Shown in pieces: positions 38,763-47,431 of a DNA stretch of 64,000 bases. Position numbers and translations under genes: made by a program. Each line of letters begins with the position of its first letter. Within the stretch, counting starts at the first letter, position 1. The notes under the pieces were generated by a model. It saw nothing but the letters and a program-made list of their open reading frames with translations. It did no database searches and was not told the DNA's origin. This DNA is from Polyangiaceae bacterium (lineage in GTDB: Bacteria; Myxococcota_A; Polyangia; Polyangiales; Polyangiaceae): NCBI GenBank assembly GCA_016715885.1, contig JADJXL010000016.1:127501-191500 (forward strand). The letters run 5' to 3'.

Positions 38763-40042
38763 ATGCTACGCTACATCCAAATGCACAAGAAAAACCTTTG
38801 GCCAAGAGGCTTGTTCGCGCTCGTCGCGATACCGCATCTAGCATGCAGTCGCACAGGTCTTGAAGCGGAGTCTTTCATAGAAGAGCCTTTCTGCCCAGCG
38901 CAATTCGCGGATTGTGACCAAGATACTGCCAAGAGTTGCGAGACGGATCTCGCTTCATCGCACGACCATTGTGGCGCATGTGGAAATGTGTGTCCGGTTG
39001 ACCTTTATTGCGCATCTGGCGAATGTCATGACGGCATGGATATCGTTCAGGTCGAGGCAGCAGCATTCGCCACATGCATCCGTCGGGCGGCGGGAACGGT
39101 CGAATGCTGGGGGCAAAACGACGTCGGTCAGCTTGGTCGTGGATTTGCCGGCGAGCCGGGTCCTCTCGGCAAAGTGCTCGAACTGGAGGATGCTGTTCAG
39201 CTTTCCGCGGGTGGTCGACATCTCTGTACCCGTAACGTTTCAGGGACCATTATGTGCTGGGGATACAATCGCGAAGGTCAGCTTGGCGACGGCACAACTA
39301 CCGATCGATGGTCACCGGTAGAATTATCGGACATCTACGACTCTGTGTATGTCACAGCAAAAGGGAATACATGCAGTATTCGGCCAGATGGTTCGCTTTG
39401 GTGCTGCGGTGAAAATAAACTTGGGACACTTGGGACCGGGCTTAATATTGGTAACCAAAAAACGCCGAGCCCCGTGATTGGCCTTGACCATATCATACAA
39501 GCCACCGGCTCCAACTGCGCCGTAGAGGAGAATGGACGTCTATGGTGTTGGGGGTTCAATCAGTGGGGTGAAGTTGGCGACGGCACGCACAATAATCGGA
39601 CGACACCCACGGTCATTCTGAATGATATGGCGAGCGTTTCGACGTGGGGTGAAATCGGATGCGGAGTTGATTTATCGCGCCGAGTATGGTGCTGGGGGTT
39701 CTTGGTTGGACCCGTTCCTCTGCTAAGAGACGGTATCAATGATGCGGTCAAAGTCGCTCCTGGACGCGAACATGTGTGTGCTCTTCTGGCATCCCGCGAG
39801 GTCGTCTGCTGGGGGCGAAATGGGGGGGAATGCTCGGCGCTGGCGATTTCAAGGACCATCCAGAAAATGTCCACGTCGAAGGGCTTTCTGACGTCATCGA
39901 TATCAGCGCCGGGAGCTATCACACCTGCGCGCTTGAAAAGACAGGCCACGTACGATGCTGGGGCAAGAATGACTTTGGGCAGCTCGGGGACGAAACAACG
40001 GTAAAGTCGCCTTTCCCGGTTGAAGTGCAGAACCTGCCGTGA
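38763..40042 (+). CDS. RCC1-repeat lipoprotein, reading frame broken at a G7 run
   Basis: A lipoprotein (lipid Cys in IPHLACSRTG) with a Cys-rich N-terminal segment of about 60 residues. RCC1/BNR-type propeller repeats follow: CWGQNDVGQLGRG, CWGYNREGQLGDGTT, CCGENKLGTLGTG, CWGFNQWGEVGDGT. In the first frame the repeats stop abruptly at seven G (39822-39828) and the frame runs on as unrelated sequence to 40004. One base more restores the pattern (MLGAGDF, then CALEKTGHVRCWGKNDFGQLGDE) to a stop at 40040-40042. The full product would be about 426 residues. The break may be real slippage, a mutation or a sequencing error. Confidence 0.75.
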
Positions 40043-40253
40043 TCCTTCGCGCGTGCAGCAAGGCGTGCGCACGGTTCTTTCGAGGCAAAACAATTGTGAG
40101 TACTTCGCGAAGCCATTGCGACTGCTGCGAATGCATATGGACTGATGATATGCGTGGCGGTTGCTGAATTATCGAGCATCTTGCGACGGCGGAGGGCAGC
40201 CGCCCATTGAGTCAACGCGTCTATGCCAAGGTACCTGCGCGACGGCAGTAAAA

Positions 40254-40729
40254 CATCACGACATCGGGATCCGAGCATCACGACATCGAGATTCCAACAC
40301 CATGACATCGCGATCCGAACATCACGAGCTGCCGTATTCGATGACCGTGCACGTCAGCGGCCGATCACGATTTCGCGATCCCAAAAGCCGACCTCGCATG
40401 CCGCGCATCCAGCATTCGAATGCCCAACTCGCGATCTCGATACCCACCACGCCCGACCTCGATACCCAATATCCCGCCCTCGGGAGTTCAACATCCCGAC
40501 ATGGGACCATTCGACACCGACGTCGCGTCGTTCCATCCACGACATCGCGTTCGCAACCCACGATGCCGCATCCTGCGGAATACGAACGCGCGTTGTTCAT
40601 ATCCAGACGTCACGACTTCAGATCACGACCTCGCACATCCGAAACCCGACCTCGTGACCCCCGAGATACGATGTCGTATCCCCACGATCGCGATATCGTA
40701 TCCCCACGGTCACGATGTCGTGCTTCGCA
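40254..40729. repeat. Degenerate 22-bp tandem array
   Basis: About 21 diverged copies of a 22-bp unit, best seen at the left end (CATCACGACATCGGGATCC, then CATCACGACATCGAGATTCC) and at the right end (GATCGCGATATCGTATCC). The unit is not a multiple of three, so the array is unlikely to be coding even though several frames stay open. No copy is identical to the next, so it is not a CRISPR array. It fills most of the 818-base gap behind the RCC1 gene; the rest shows nothing else. Confidence 0.85.
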
Positions 40730-40860
40730 CTACAAATGAGTGACAAAACGGCACCCATAGCAAAGTTCCAACGGTCTGCGGCGCACAATTTTCTTGATCC
40801 TTCCCTGCTTCGCGGGCGATCGTCAGCGAACACCGTTTCGTCTACAACCGAGGAGGATTC

Positions 40861-41358
40861 ATGGCGCGTATCGAAGGCCCCAAGTTCCCTGGCCCTTTCA
40901 TCGTCGACCTTACGCCGGAGCAAGCGCACCTGGTCGATCTAGCACCGAATGCGATGCAAGGTGCGCGTGGGGTGCAGCCCAACATCGAGGGTGTATTGGA
41001 GGAGCTGGCGGCGGCCATTCCGAAATATGCGAATGATCTCGAGATCCACCCCGATATTTATCCTCGCATTGTTGAATCGACCGCGGCGATTCCGGAGCTG
41101 GCGTCGAAGGTCAAGAAGTTGGAGAAGCTCTTGGAGGTCGCAAAGGAATCGCTCGTGCGGCTGGTGAACAATCGTGAAGAGGACATCAGCGACATTGGTG
41201 CGCGTGCGGCCGACAAGGGTACACGGGGCAAAAAGAGCGAATTGCTCGCCCATTTCGAGCAGACGATCAAGTATCGCTCGCAGATCGCCGAAAAGGCGGC
41301 CAAGACGCGCAAGAAGAATGCTGCGGCCGAGGGCAATGCAGGTGAAGGGGAACCCTGA
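40861..41358 (+). CDS. Conserved-looking coiled-coil protein, function unknown
   Basis: A 165-residue cytosolic protein without a family I recognise. GAGGAGG lies just before the ATG, so the start is firm. Residues 1-25 are non-helical (MARIEGPKFPGPFIVDL). The remainder is almost entirely helical with heptad-like Leu/Val/Ile spacing, then a Lys/Arg-rich tail (KYRSQIAEKAAKTRKKN). No signal peptide or membrane helix. It lies 130 bases after the 22-bp array; its own promoter is probably between them. Confidence 0.75.
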   Translation: MARIEGPKFPGPFIVDLTPEQAHLVDLAPNAMQGARGVQPNIEGVLEELAAAIPKYANDLEIHPDIYPRIVESTAAIPELASKVKKLEKLLEVAKESLVRLVNNREEDISDIGARAADKGTRGKKSELLAHFEQTIKYRSQIAEKAAKTRKKNAAAEGNAGEGEP

Positions 41359-41473
41359 TCGGCGCTAGGGTAAAACGGATCGACCAGCCATCACGTCCCA
41401 CCTTTCGAGCTGCGTTTTCGCAACGCGCGCGATTCACGCATTCAAGTCGCCAAGATCAATTGGCCCGACGTGG

Positions 41474-42412
41474 TCACGTCTGGAGATACGGCTGTTCGTG
41501 CTTTTCGTCTTCGAGCCAAACCGGGATGAAATCGCAACCTTGGTATTTGGCTTCTTTTTTGGTTTTGGCGCGGAGCAGATTCATGACTTTGGGGGTGACA
41601 AGCACTCCGGGATGTGACCACCGGCCTTGTTGGACTTCCTCCTCGGTTGTCCCGTATTCGCCCAGCCATTCCCAGGTCCGGTTGAAGTCATGGATATTGG
41701 CCAGGTCCTCTGCGCGATAGGTGATACGCAGCGGTTGATCAGAAACGCCGGTAAAACCGCCACGATGGCAGGTGGGGCACACGCCTTTTCGATCAAGGTA
41801 AGAACTGGCCGCCATGGGAGGCATGACGTGTTCGATGACCGCTTGTTGCCACCGAAGTTCGGAGATCTCGCCGCTCTTTCGTTTGACGGACGCGGGCCAA
41901 AAGACCGCCCCCGTGATGTTGGCGGCAATGAGCCGCTCCACGTCGGTATCTCGAATCAAAAGATCTGCATGATTCGTGGAGGCGACGCGATGTTTTTCGA
42001 CGGTGCGCAACTCAATATCACCGACGATGAGCGGTGAAGTTTGTCGCGCTCCTGTGGCGCAGGTGGGACAAGCTTGGGACATGTCGTAGGTCGTGCCAAA
42101 ACGAGGTCCACCCCATGCGCTTGCATCGATCCAATTGGACACGAAGAGCAAACGTGCCGCTTGAAGCTCGTCTTCGGTATAGATGTCGTTGCGATTGATC
42201 CATGCTTTTGCTCCAGCATCCGCAAGCAGCGCAAGCAATTTGGGCACACGTGCATCGTTGTTGTCGAGCTGGAGCGTCACATCAATTCGCCCGAGAATCT
42301 TGTAATGAGCAATTTTTACCACCTCCTTTTCACATTGGCTGGGACCTAAGATAGCGTCGGCCCCGCCAGAAATGTCGGCCGCATCAAATTGAATTTCGAC
42401 AACCGTTTGCAT
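41474..42412 (-). CDS. Double-CxxC protein, SitI6-like immunity candidate
   Basis: A 312-residue cytosolic protein with two Cys-Pro-Thr-Cys knuckles, C115/C118 (ACPTCATG) and C212/C215 (VCPTCHRGG), likely to bind one zinc. This matches, from memory, the myxobacterial 'double-CXXCG' paralogous family, members of which act as SitI6 immunity proteins. It follows the lipoprotein with toxin-like end by 24 nt in the same direction, the normal order for toxin then immunity. No secretion signal, as expected for a cytosolic protector. Neither knuckle has Gly directly after the second Cys, so it is a divergent member. Confidence 0.68.
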   Translation of the reverse strand: MQTVVEIQFDAADISGGADAILGPSQCEKEVVKIAHYKILGRIDVTLQLDNNDARVPKLLALLADAGAKAWINRNDIYTEDELQAARLLFVSNWIDASAWGGPRFGTTYDMSQACPTCATGARQTSPLIVGDIELRTVEKHRVASTNHADLLIRDTDVERLIAANITGAVFWPASVKRKSGEISELRWQQAVIEHVMPPMAASSYLDRKGVCPTCHRGGFTGVSDQPLRITYRAEDLANIHDFNRTWEWLGEYGTTEEEVQQGRWSHPGVLVTPKVMNLLRAKTKKEAKYQGCDFIPVWLEDEKHEQPYLQT

Positions 42413-42436
42413 ATTCTCATGGCCTCGGTAGTGTCT

Positions 42437-43906
42437 CTAGCGGAGAAGAGCGTCAATGGCTTCCAACCACTCTGGATGCTTCTTGTATACGTCTTGGTAA
42501 ATTTCGCGTAACTTGGCCTTGGTCATGTTTTCTGGCTTTACACGCCTCCATGCTGCTTCGAGCGCTGCGCTGATTTCCTTGTGCTCTGCATCCGTGAGAA
42601 TAACGGAGGGTAGTTTCTCGTAATCGTCGCGGCTGTGCAACCTGTTGAGCGCCCTTCTCTCGAAAATTTTGTGCGCTTGGAACTTGCCGCCGAGGTCTTT
42701 CGTGAACTTCTGCCCGAGTTCGAAAGGCATGATCGTCTGCATTTCCTCCAGGCCTTTCGCCATTTCGTATTGGCCGTGGTTCTTGATGAGATCGTCCGTG
42801 ACCTGCATCATTTTTGCATCGGCTTCTTTGATGATGGTGCGCTGACCCCGTTTGGCAAATTTGACGATATCGTCGATGAATGATTTGGGGCTCAGGTTCG
42901 CCGAGCTGAGGATTTGCAGCGTCGCCACACCGGCTTGCAAGAGCGGAAAGCTGAATCCGCCGACGTTCTTGCCTCCCGGAATGCCGTGGCGCGAGCCGTT
43001 GGGATTCTTCAAATTGCCTGACGTATCCGCTTGGGACAGTGCACCCGCAACGGCGAGGTTATGGGCGATCGCCTCGAATGTGCTCAACGGCGGACCTTGG
43101 CCCCCGGGGCCGGATGTCGCGGTTGTTTTCTCGTTGCCTTTCTTTGGCGTCGTGGTCGTCGTTGATGCCGAGGAGGTCGATGGACTCGTCGCACCGGATT
43201 GTCGAGATGCCGCACTTGCCGTGACCCATTGGTCGTACGGAATAGGAGCTCTGCCCGGGCAGCGGATCTTGGTATCTTTTCCAAAATTCCAAATGGATTC
43301 CGATGGAGCTTTGGCGTCAAAATAATAGATCACTGTGGCATTGGCGGTTTGTTTTGCATAATCGGCAGCATTGGTGATGGTTGAGGTCCCCTTGATTCCA
43401 GGGCCGCCGTGCCATTCATTGACAGTGATGCCCTTCGGACGAGCACATACGCCGATGCGCGGAAGCGACTTCGGTGCAGAACCGGCCGAGGTGTTTGGCG
43501 GTTGTGCCAGATAACGGGCATCGGGACGCGTATGCGCGTACAAGGATTCCGAGGAAGGTTCGTCGACGTTGACCATGTTTGGGCACGACAAACCATAGTC
43601 GGATGCCATGACCTGGGCATTCTCGGTCGGCGCTACCGGGTTCACTTCGATAAATACGCTGGCCAATGGAGCATAACTGCGCAATTCGTCTTGGTGCTCG
43701 TCCGTGACGATATGCCCAGAATCCCGTTGTACCGCAAACCGTTTCACATGCTCGGGAATCAGACTTGGATGACAATGCACCTCGAGCGTTGCGGCCGACG
43801 GATTCAGCGCCTTCAGCTCGGCCATGGTCATTTGACAGCTCGATGTGCCCAACAGTATGCTTAGCCCCAGAAGCATGCTTTGATATGGGCGTGTTATCAT
43901 GAGCAC
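42437..43906 (-). CDS. SitA-like lipoprotein toxin with nuclease-like C-terminal domain
   Basis: A 489-residue lipoprotein: signal peptide with lipid Cys24 (LLGTSSCQ), a long variable body with six Cys, and a Ser/Thr linker near 235-260. The C-terminal domain (about 395-489) contains KFQAHKIFERR, PSVILTDAEHKEISAAL and YKKHPEWLEAIDALL. This order resembles the His-containing nuclease ends of polymorphic toxins, where the usual motif is A-H-H-I; here the second His is Lys48-like (AHK), so activity is uncertain. In Myxococcus, SitA lipoproteins move between kin cells by outer-membrane exchange. The next gene encodes the likely immunity partner. Confidence 0.65.
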   Translation of the reverse strand: MLMITRPYQSMLLGLSILLGTSSCQMTMAELKALNPSAATLEVHCHPSLIPEHVKRFAVQRDSGHIVTDEHQDELRSYAPLASVFIEVNPVAPTENAQVMASDYGLSCPNMVNVDEPSSESLYAHTRPDARYLAQPPNTSAGSAPKSLPRIGVCARPKGITVNEWHGGPGIKGTSTITNAADYAKQTANATVIYYFDAKAPSESIWNFGKDTKIRCPGRAPIPYDQWVTASAASRQSGATSPSTSSASTTTTTPKKGNEKTTATSGPGGQGPPLSTFEAIAHNLAVAGALSQADTSGNLKNPNGSRHGIPGGKNVGGFSFPLLQAGVATLQILSSANLSPKSFIDDIVKFAKRGQRTIIKEADAKMMQVTDDLIKNHGQYEMAKGLEEMQTIMPFELGQKFTKDLGGKFQAHKIFERRALNRLHSRDDYEKLPSVILTDAEHKEISAALEAAWRRVKPENMTKAKLREIYQDVYKKHPEWLEAIDALLR

Positions 43907-44136
43907 AAGTCATCATGCATGGATGACCGCGTCAAGGCCATCCTCGGATGGTGATCCGTAGCACATTTTGGCAATGCCGACGCGTTCTGGCGCGAGTCTT
44001 CCTTGACGTTGATCGTGTAGTGGCGCGATGATGCCGCACTGCGGAGATTCGTACGCACGAGGCGCGTGTCATGGGGGCATCGTCTCGTCGTGCGGGCTCG
44101 TAGAGAATCGTTTCGCGCCACGTGCAAAGCTCCAAC

Positions 44137-45750
44137 ATGATCGAAGGTGGTCTACCAGCCGCAGCCTTTGCCGTCTTTCCGGAGCCCATGGCGGTGGTCG
44201 TTGCGGATGCAGCGCCCATGGTGCGGGAGTCGAACGCTTCGTGGACGACTGCGTTTGCAGATGGTGCGTCGATTCTGGCCGCTCCCGCGGTCGCCGATGC
44301 GCTGTCGAAGGTGCTCTCCGGCGCTCAGTCTCGAGCGGAGGCGACGTTTGTCGGAGCAGACGCCGACCATGCGATCGTGATTGTGGCGATGCCAGGCACC
44401 GAGCGGCCGACGGCGCTCGTGCATGCGCGCGTCGCGGCTCGAAGGGCAGCTGCGGACATCCATAAAAACGCTGCCTTGCTGCACCGAATGCTCGACTGTT
44501 TGCCCGTCAGCGTCACGCTCGCCGACGGCGCAGGAACGAAGCTTTTTGCCAACGTAGCAGCCACGACCCACTTCGGCTCGACGGATGGCGACACGCGATC
44601 GGGCATCTTCGACGAGCTCGTCGACGCGGCCGATGTCCCCTTTGCTCGCGAGGTTGCCGCACGCGTTCTCGCGACGGGCGCCGAGGAAATCATCACGAGC
44701 GACGTGCAAACACCGCACGGAGTTCGCTCGATGTTTTACCACGTCATCGCCGTCGATGGTTCCGACGCGAAGGAAAAACTCCTGCTCTTCGTGGGCCGGG
44801 ACGTGAGCGAGCAGTTTCGAGCTGAACGCGACGTGCGTGAGCAACAAGATTTCATTCGTCAGATCATCGACAGCGATCCGAATCTGATTTTCGTCAAAGA
44901 TGCGCGCGGCAATTGCGTGCTCGTGAACCAAGCCGGTGCAGCGGTCTTCGGCAAGACGCCCGACGAGATCGTGGGCCAGCACGAAGTCGATCTGCATGAC
45001 GATTCCGAGTACGCAAAGCGGTTCCTCGACGTGGATCAACGCGTCATCGCGACGCTCGACGAGTACACGACCGAAGAGTGCGTTCGGTGGTACACCGGTG
45101 AAGAGCGCTGGTATCAGACGACGAAACGGCCGCTTGTCCTACCAAACGGTGACGTGAACGTGCTGGGGTTCAGCGTCGACATCACCGCTCGTCGTGAAAC
45201 GCTCCAGCGGCTCGAAGAGGCGGCGGCCGAGGTCGAACGTCGCGCTGCAGAAGCGTTTCGCCAAGCCGAAGCGAAGGCGGCGCTCGTCGAAGAGCTCGAT
45301 CAGAAGCTCGGGATCATCGAGGCGCAACATCAGGAAATCCTTGCCTTATCCGCTCCGCTGCTCGACGTCGGCGAACGCGTGCTCGCTGTTCCCATCGTCG
45401 GAGCGCTGACGGCGACGCGCACCATCGAAATCATGACGCGACTGCTCAACGCAATCGTCGAGCGTCAAGTGGAGCGTGTCGTCGTGGACTTGACGGGTCT
45501 CGAAACGATCGAGATGGACACGGCCGACCAGCTCATGGGGATCATTCGCGCCATTCGGTTGCTCGGATCCGAAGCGGTCATTACGGGCATTCGTCCTGCG
45601 GTGGCGCAGACCATCGTCGAGCTGGGAATCGACCTGTCGGCGTTCAACACGAAGCGTACGCTGCGCGCTGCGCTCCTCGGAGCCACCGGCGCAGGTGGTG
45701 CCGCATGGACGCCGCGCATTCGGCGCAAGGCAAATTCGTCGCGCCGATGA
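44137..45750 (+). CDS. PAS-STAS (RsbR-like) sensory protein
   Basis: A cytosolic sensor of about 537 residues. After an N-terminal region with two PAS-like folds (the first around 100-225) comes a clear PAS domain near 235-355 (IIDSDPNLIFVKDARGNCVLVNQAGAAVFG). A coiled coil rich in Ala/Glu follows, then a C-terminal STAS domain near 410-515 (RVVVDLTGLETIEMDTADQL) as in RsbR stressosome proteins; the Thr in this strand is the usual phosphorylation site. It probably passes a signal to an RsbT-like kinase not in this window. Start is uncertain: GTG at 44122 would add five residues and neither has a good ribosome site. Confidence 0.82.
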   Translation: MIEGGLPAAAFAVFPEPMAVVVADAAPMVRESNASWTTAFADGASILAAPAVADALSKVLSGAQSRAEATFVGADADHAIVIVAMPGTERPTALVHARVAARRAAADIHKNAALLHRMLDCLPVSVTLADGAGTKLFANVAATTHFGSTDGDTRSGIFDELVDAADVPFAREVAARVLATGAEEIITSDVQTPHGVRSMFYHVIAVDGSDAKEKLLLFVGRDVSEQFRAERDVREQQDFIRQIIDSDPNLIFVKDARGNCVLVNQAGAAVFGKTPDEIVGQHEVDLHDDSEYAKRFLDVDQRVIATLDEYTTEECVRWYTGEERWYQTTKRPLVLPNGDVNVLGFSVDITARRETLQRLEEAAAEVERRAAEAFRQAEAKAALVEELDQKLGIIEAQHQEILALSAPLLDVGERVLAVPIVGALTATRTIEIMTRLLNAIVERQVERVVVDLTGLETIEMDTADQLMGIIRAIRLLGSEAVITGIRPAVAQTIVELGIDLSAFNTKRTLRAALLGATGAGGAAWTPRIRRKANSSRR

Positions 45751-45844
45751 CGCATTGACTTCTCACCGATTGAAGTTTGTCCGAACGCTTGCAATGAGCA
45801 GCGAGCATCGGTATTGACTTCGATGGGTGGCGAAGGAGTGCGCA

Positions 45845-47431
45845 ATGAATGAGAATCGGTTTGGCTTTGGGTCGATTGCGATGGTGGCGCTTTTGGCGAC
45901 GTCGATGGCAGGTTGTGGTCCCGAAGCTCCACCTGCGCCGATGGGCCTCGTATGCAATGCGCCACAAACGGTCGAGCTGCCATCGTCGCCATCGCGCGCG
46001 CTTGGTTGGAAAGGGCCCGGAGGTCCAAAGAAGACGTTCACGACCGATCTCATTGGTCAAAACTGCGCATTTTTGGATGGCGGCCCTGAAGACGACGTCG
46101 ATCATCACAATGCTGTCACCATGCTCGATGGGTATTTGGTGATGCCATGGGCGCCCGAATGGGGAGGCGGAGGCATTTCGATGTTTTCCTTCGACGACCC
46201 GTGCGCTCCCGTTGAGGCGGGCACGGGCTTCTCGCCGCTCATGCGCGAAACGCATGCAACCGGGTTTTACAAGAAAGATGGATGGCAAGCCGTCGTCAAT
46301 GGAGTGAGCGGCGTTCAATTTTGGGATTTGTCGAATCCGCAATTGCCCGTCGTGACGAGTGATCTTTCGATCAATGGAGTTTTTTGGCCCGACGCGTACG
46401 CGCGTGTCGTGCTCTCGGTGTTTTGGCAAGCGCCCTACGTTTACGCGGCGGCTGCGGACAACGGCATTTTCGTCATCGATGCGGCCGATCCTGCGAACCC
46501 GGTGCTCCTGACGAAATACAAATTCGATCCGCCCTTGCGAGCGGGCGGCATTTTCGCCGTGGGTAACTTGCTCGTCGTGACCGCCGCCGAAGGGTCACGC
46601 ACCGTGCTGCTCGACATTGGGACCGACCCGGCGCGTCCCGAGCCGATTCCGGGGGGCACGTTCGAAATCGAAGATGGCAAAGGCAAGAAGCACGAAGCAT
46701 ATCACGCACACGTCAATGGCAACATGACGCTCTATGCAACCAAGACCGATGGCGGTGGCCTCATCATGTACGACATTTCGGACCCCGAGGCGCCGAAGTA
46801 CGTGGGTGATTACATCGCGCCCGATGGCAATGGTGGATATGTATTCGTCAAAGAGGGCGTCGCATTCGTTGGGCAAAGCCATTTTGCGGAAGCGATCGAC
46901 ATTTCGGATCCGACCAAACCTTCGCTGATTCAGCGATTCGACCTCACGGGGGACCTCGATACGATCATTCCCATCGGAAACGTCGTCGTTTTGAGTGTCG
47001 ACGACAAAGCGGACAAGGATCGTGGCAGTGCGGTGGCACCATTTCGCGAGGCGCCCGATGTGGCGGGGCCGGTCGTGACGATGGTGCATCCGCGCGATGG
47101 AGCGACGGCGCAGCCGATTACGTCGCGTATTGGCCTCACGTTCAATGAATTCGTCGATCTTGGGTCTCTCTGGGAGGGATCGTTCATCGTGCGCGAAGTG
47201 GGGACGACGAATCCTATTGCGGGACATTATTCGGGGCAAGAGGGTATCGTGAATTTCTGGCCCGCTTCTCCGCTTGCGCCTGAAACGACGTACGAAGTGG
47301 TCATTCCAGCGGGCGGCGTGGTCGACTTCAATGGCAATCCCACGACGACCGAATTCCGCTCGACCTTTACGACGGGACCGTGCGCGATGCCTCCCGCACC
47401 CACGCCATACGTGGAGGAGGAGCCGGAATGA
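45845..47431 (+). CDS. LVIVD-repeat beta-propeller lipoprotein
   Basis: A 528-residue lipoprotein (lipid Cys in ATSMAGCGPE). Most of it is a beta propeller with LVIVD-type repeats (GIFVIDAADPANPVLLTKY, LIMYDISDPEAPKYVGDY, AEAIDISDPTKPSLIQRF). The last 110 residues form a bacterial Ig-like domain of the SbsA type (ITSRIGLTFNEFVDLGS, PLAPETTYEVVIPAGGV). It is likely a surface binding protein. The next gene starts within its stop codon, so both proteins probably work as a pair. The ATG is preferred over an upstream TTG because it opens the signal peptide. Confidence 0.82.
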   Translation: MNENRFGFGSIAMVALLATSMAGCGPEAPPAPMGLVCNAPQTVELPSSPSRALGWKGPGGPKKTFTTDLIGQNCAFLDGGPEDDVDHHNAVTMLDGYLVMPWAPEWGGGGISMFSFDDPCAPVEAGTGFSPLMRETHATGFYKKDGWQAVVNGVSGVQFWDLSNPQLPVVTSDLSINGVFWPDAYARVVLSVFWQAPYVYAAAADNGIFVIDAADPANPVLLTKYKFDPPLRAGGIFAVGNLLVVTAAEGSRTVLLDIGTDPARPEPIPGGTFEIEDGKGKKHEAYHAHVNGNMTLYATKTDGGGLIMYDISDPEAPKYVGDYIAPDGNGGYVFVKEGVAFVGQSHFAEAIDISDPTKPSLIQRFDLTGDLDTIIPIGNVVVLSVDDKADKDRGSAVAPFREAPDVAGPVVTMVHPRDGATAQPITSRIGLTFNEFVDLGSLWEGSFIVREVGTTNPIAGHYSGQEGIVNFWPASPLAPETTYEVVIPAGGVVDFNGNPTTTEFRSTFTTGPCAMPPAPTPYVEEEPE

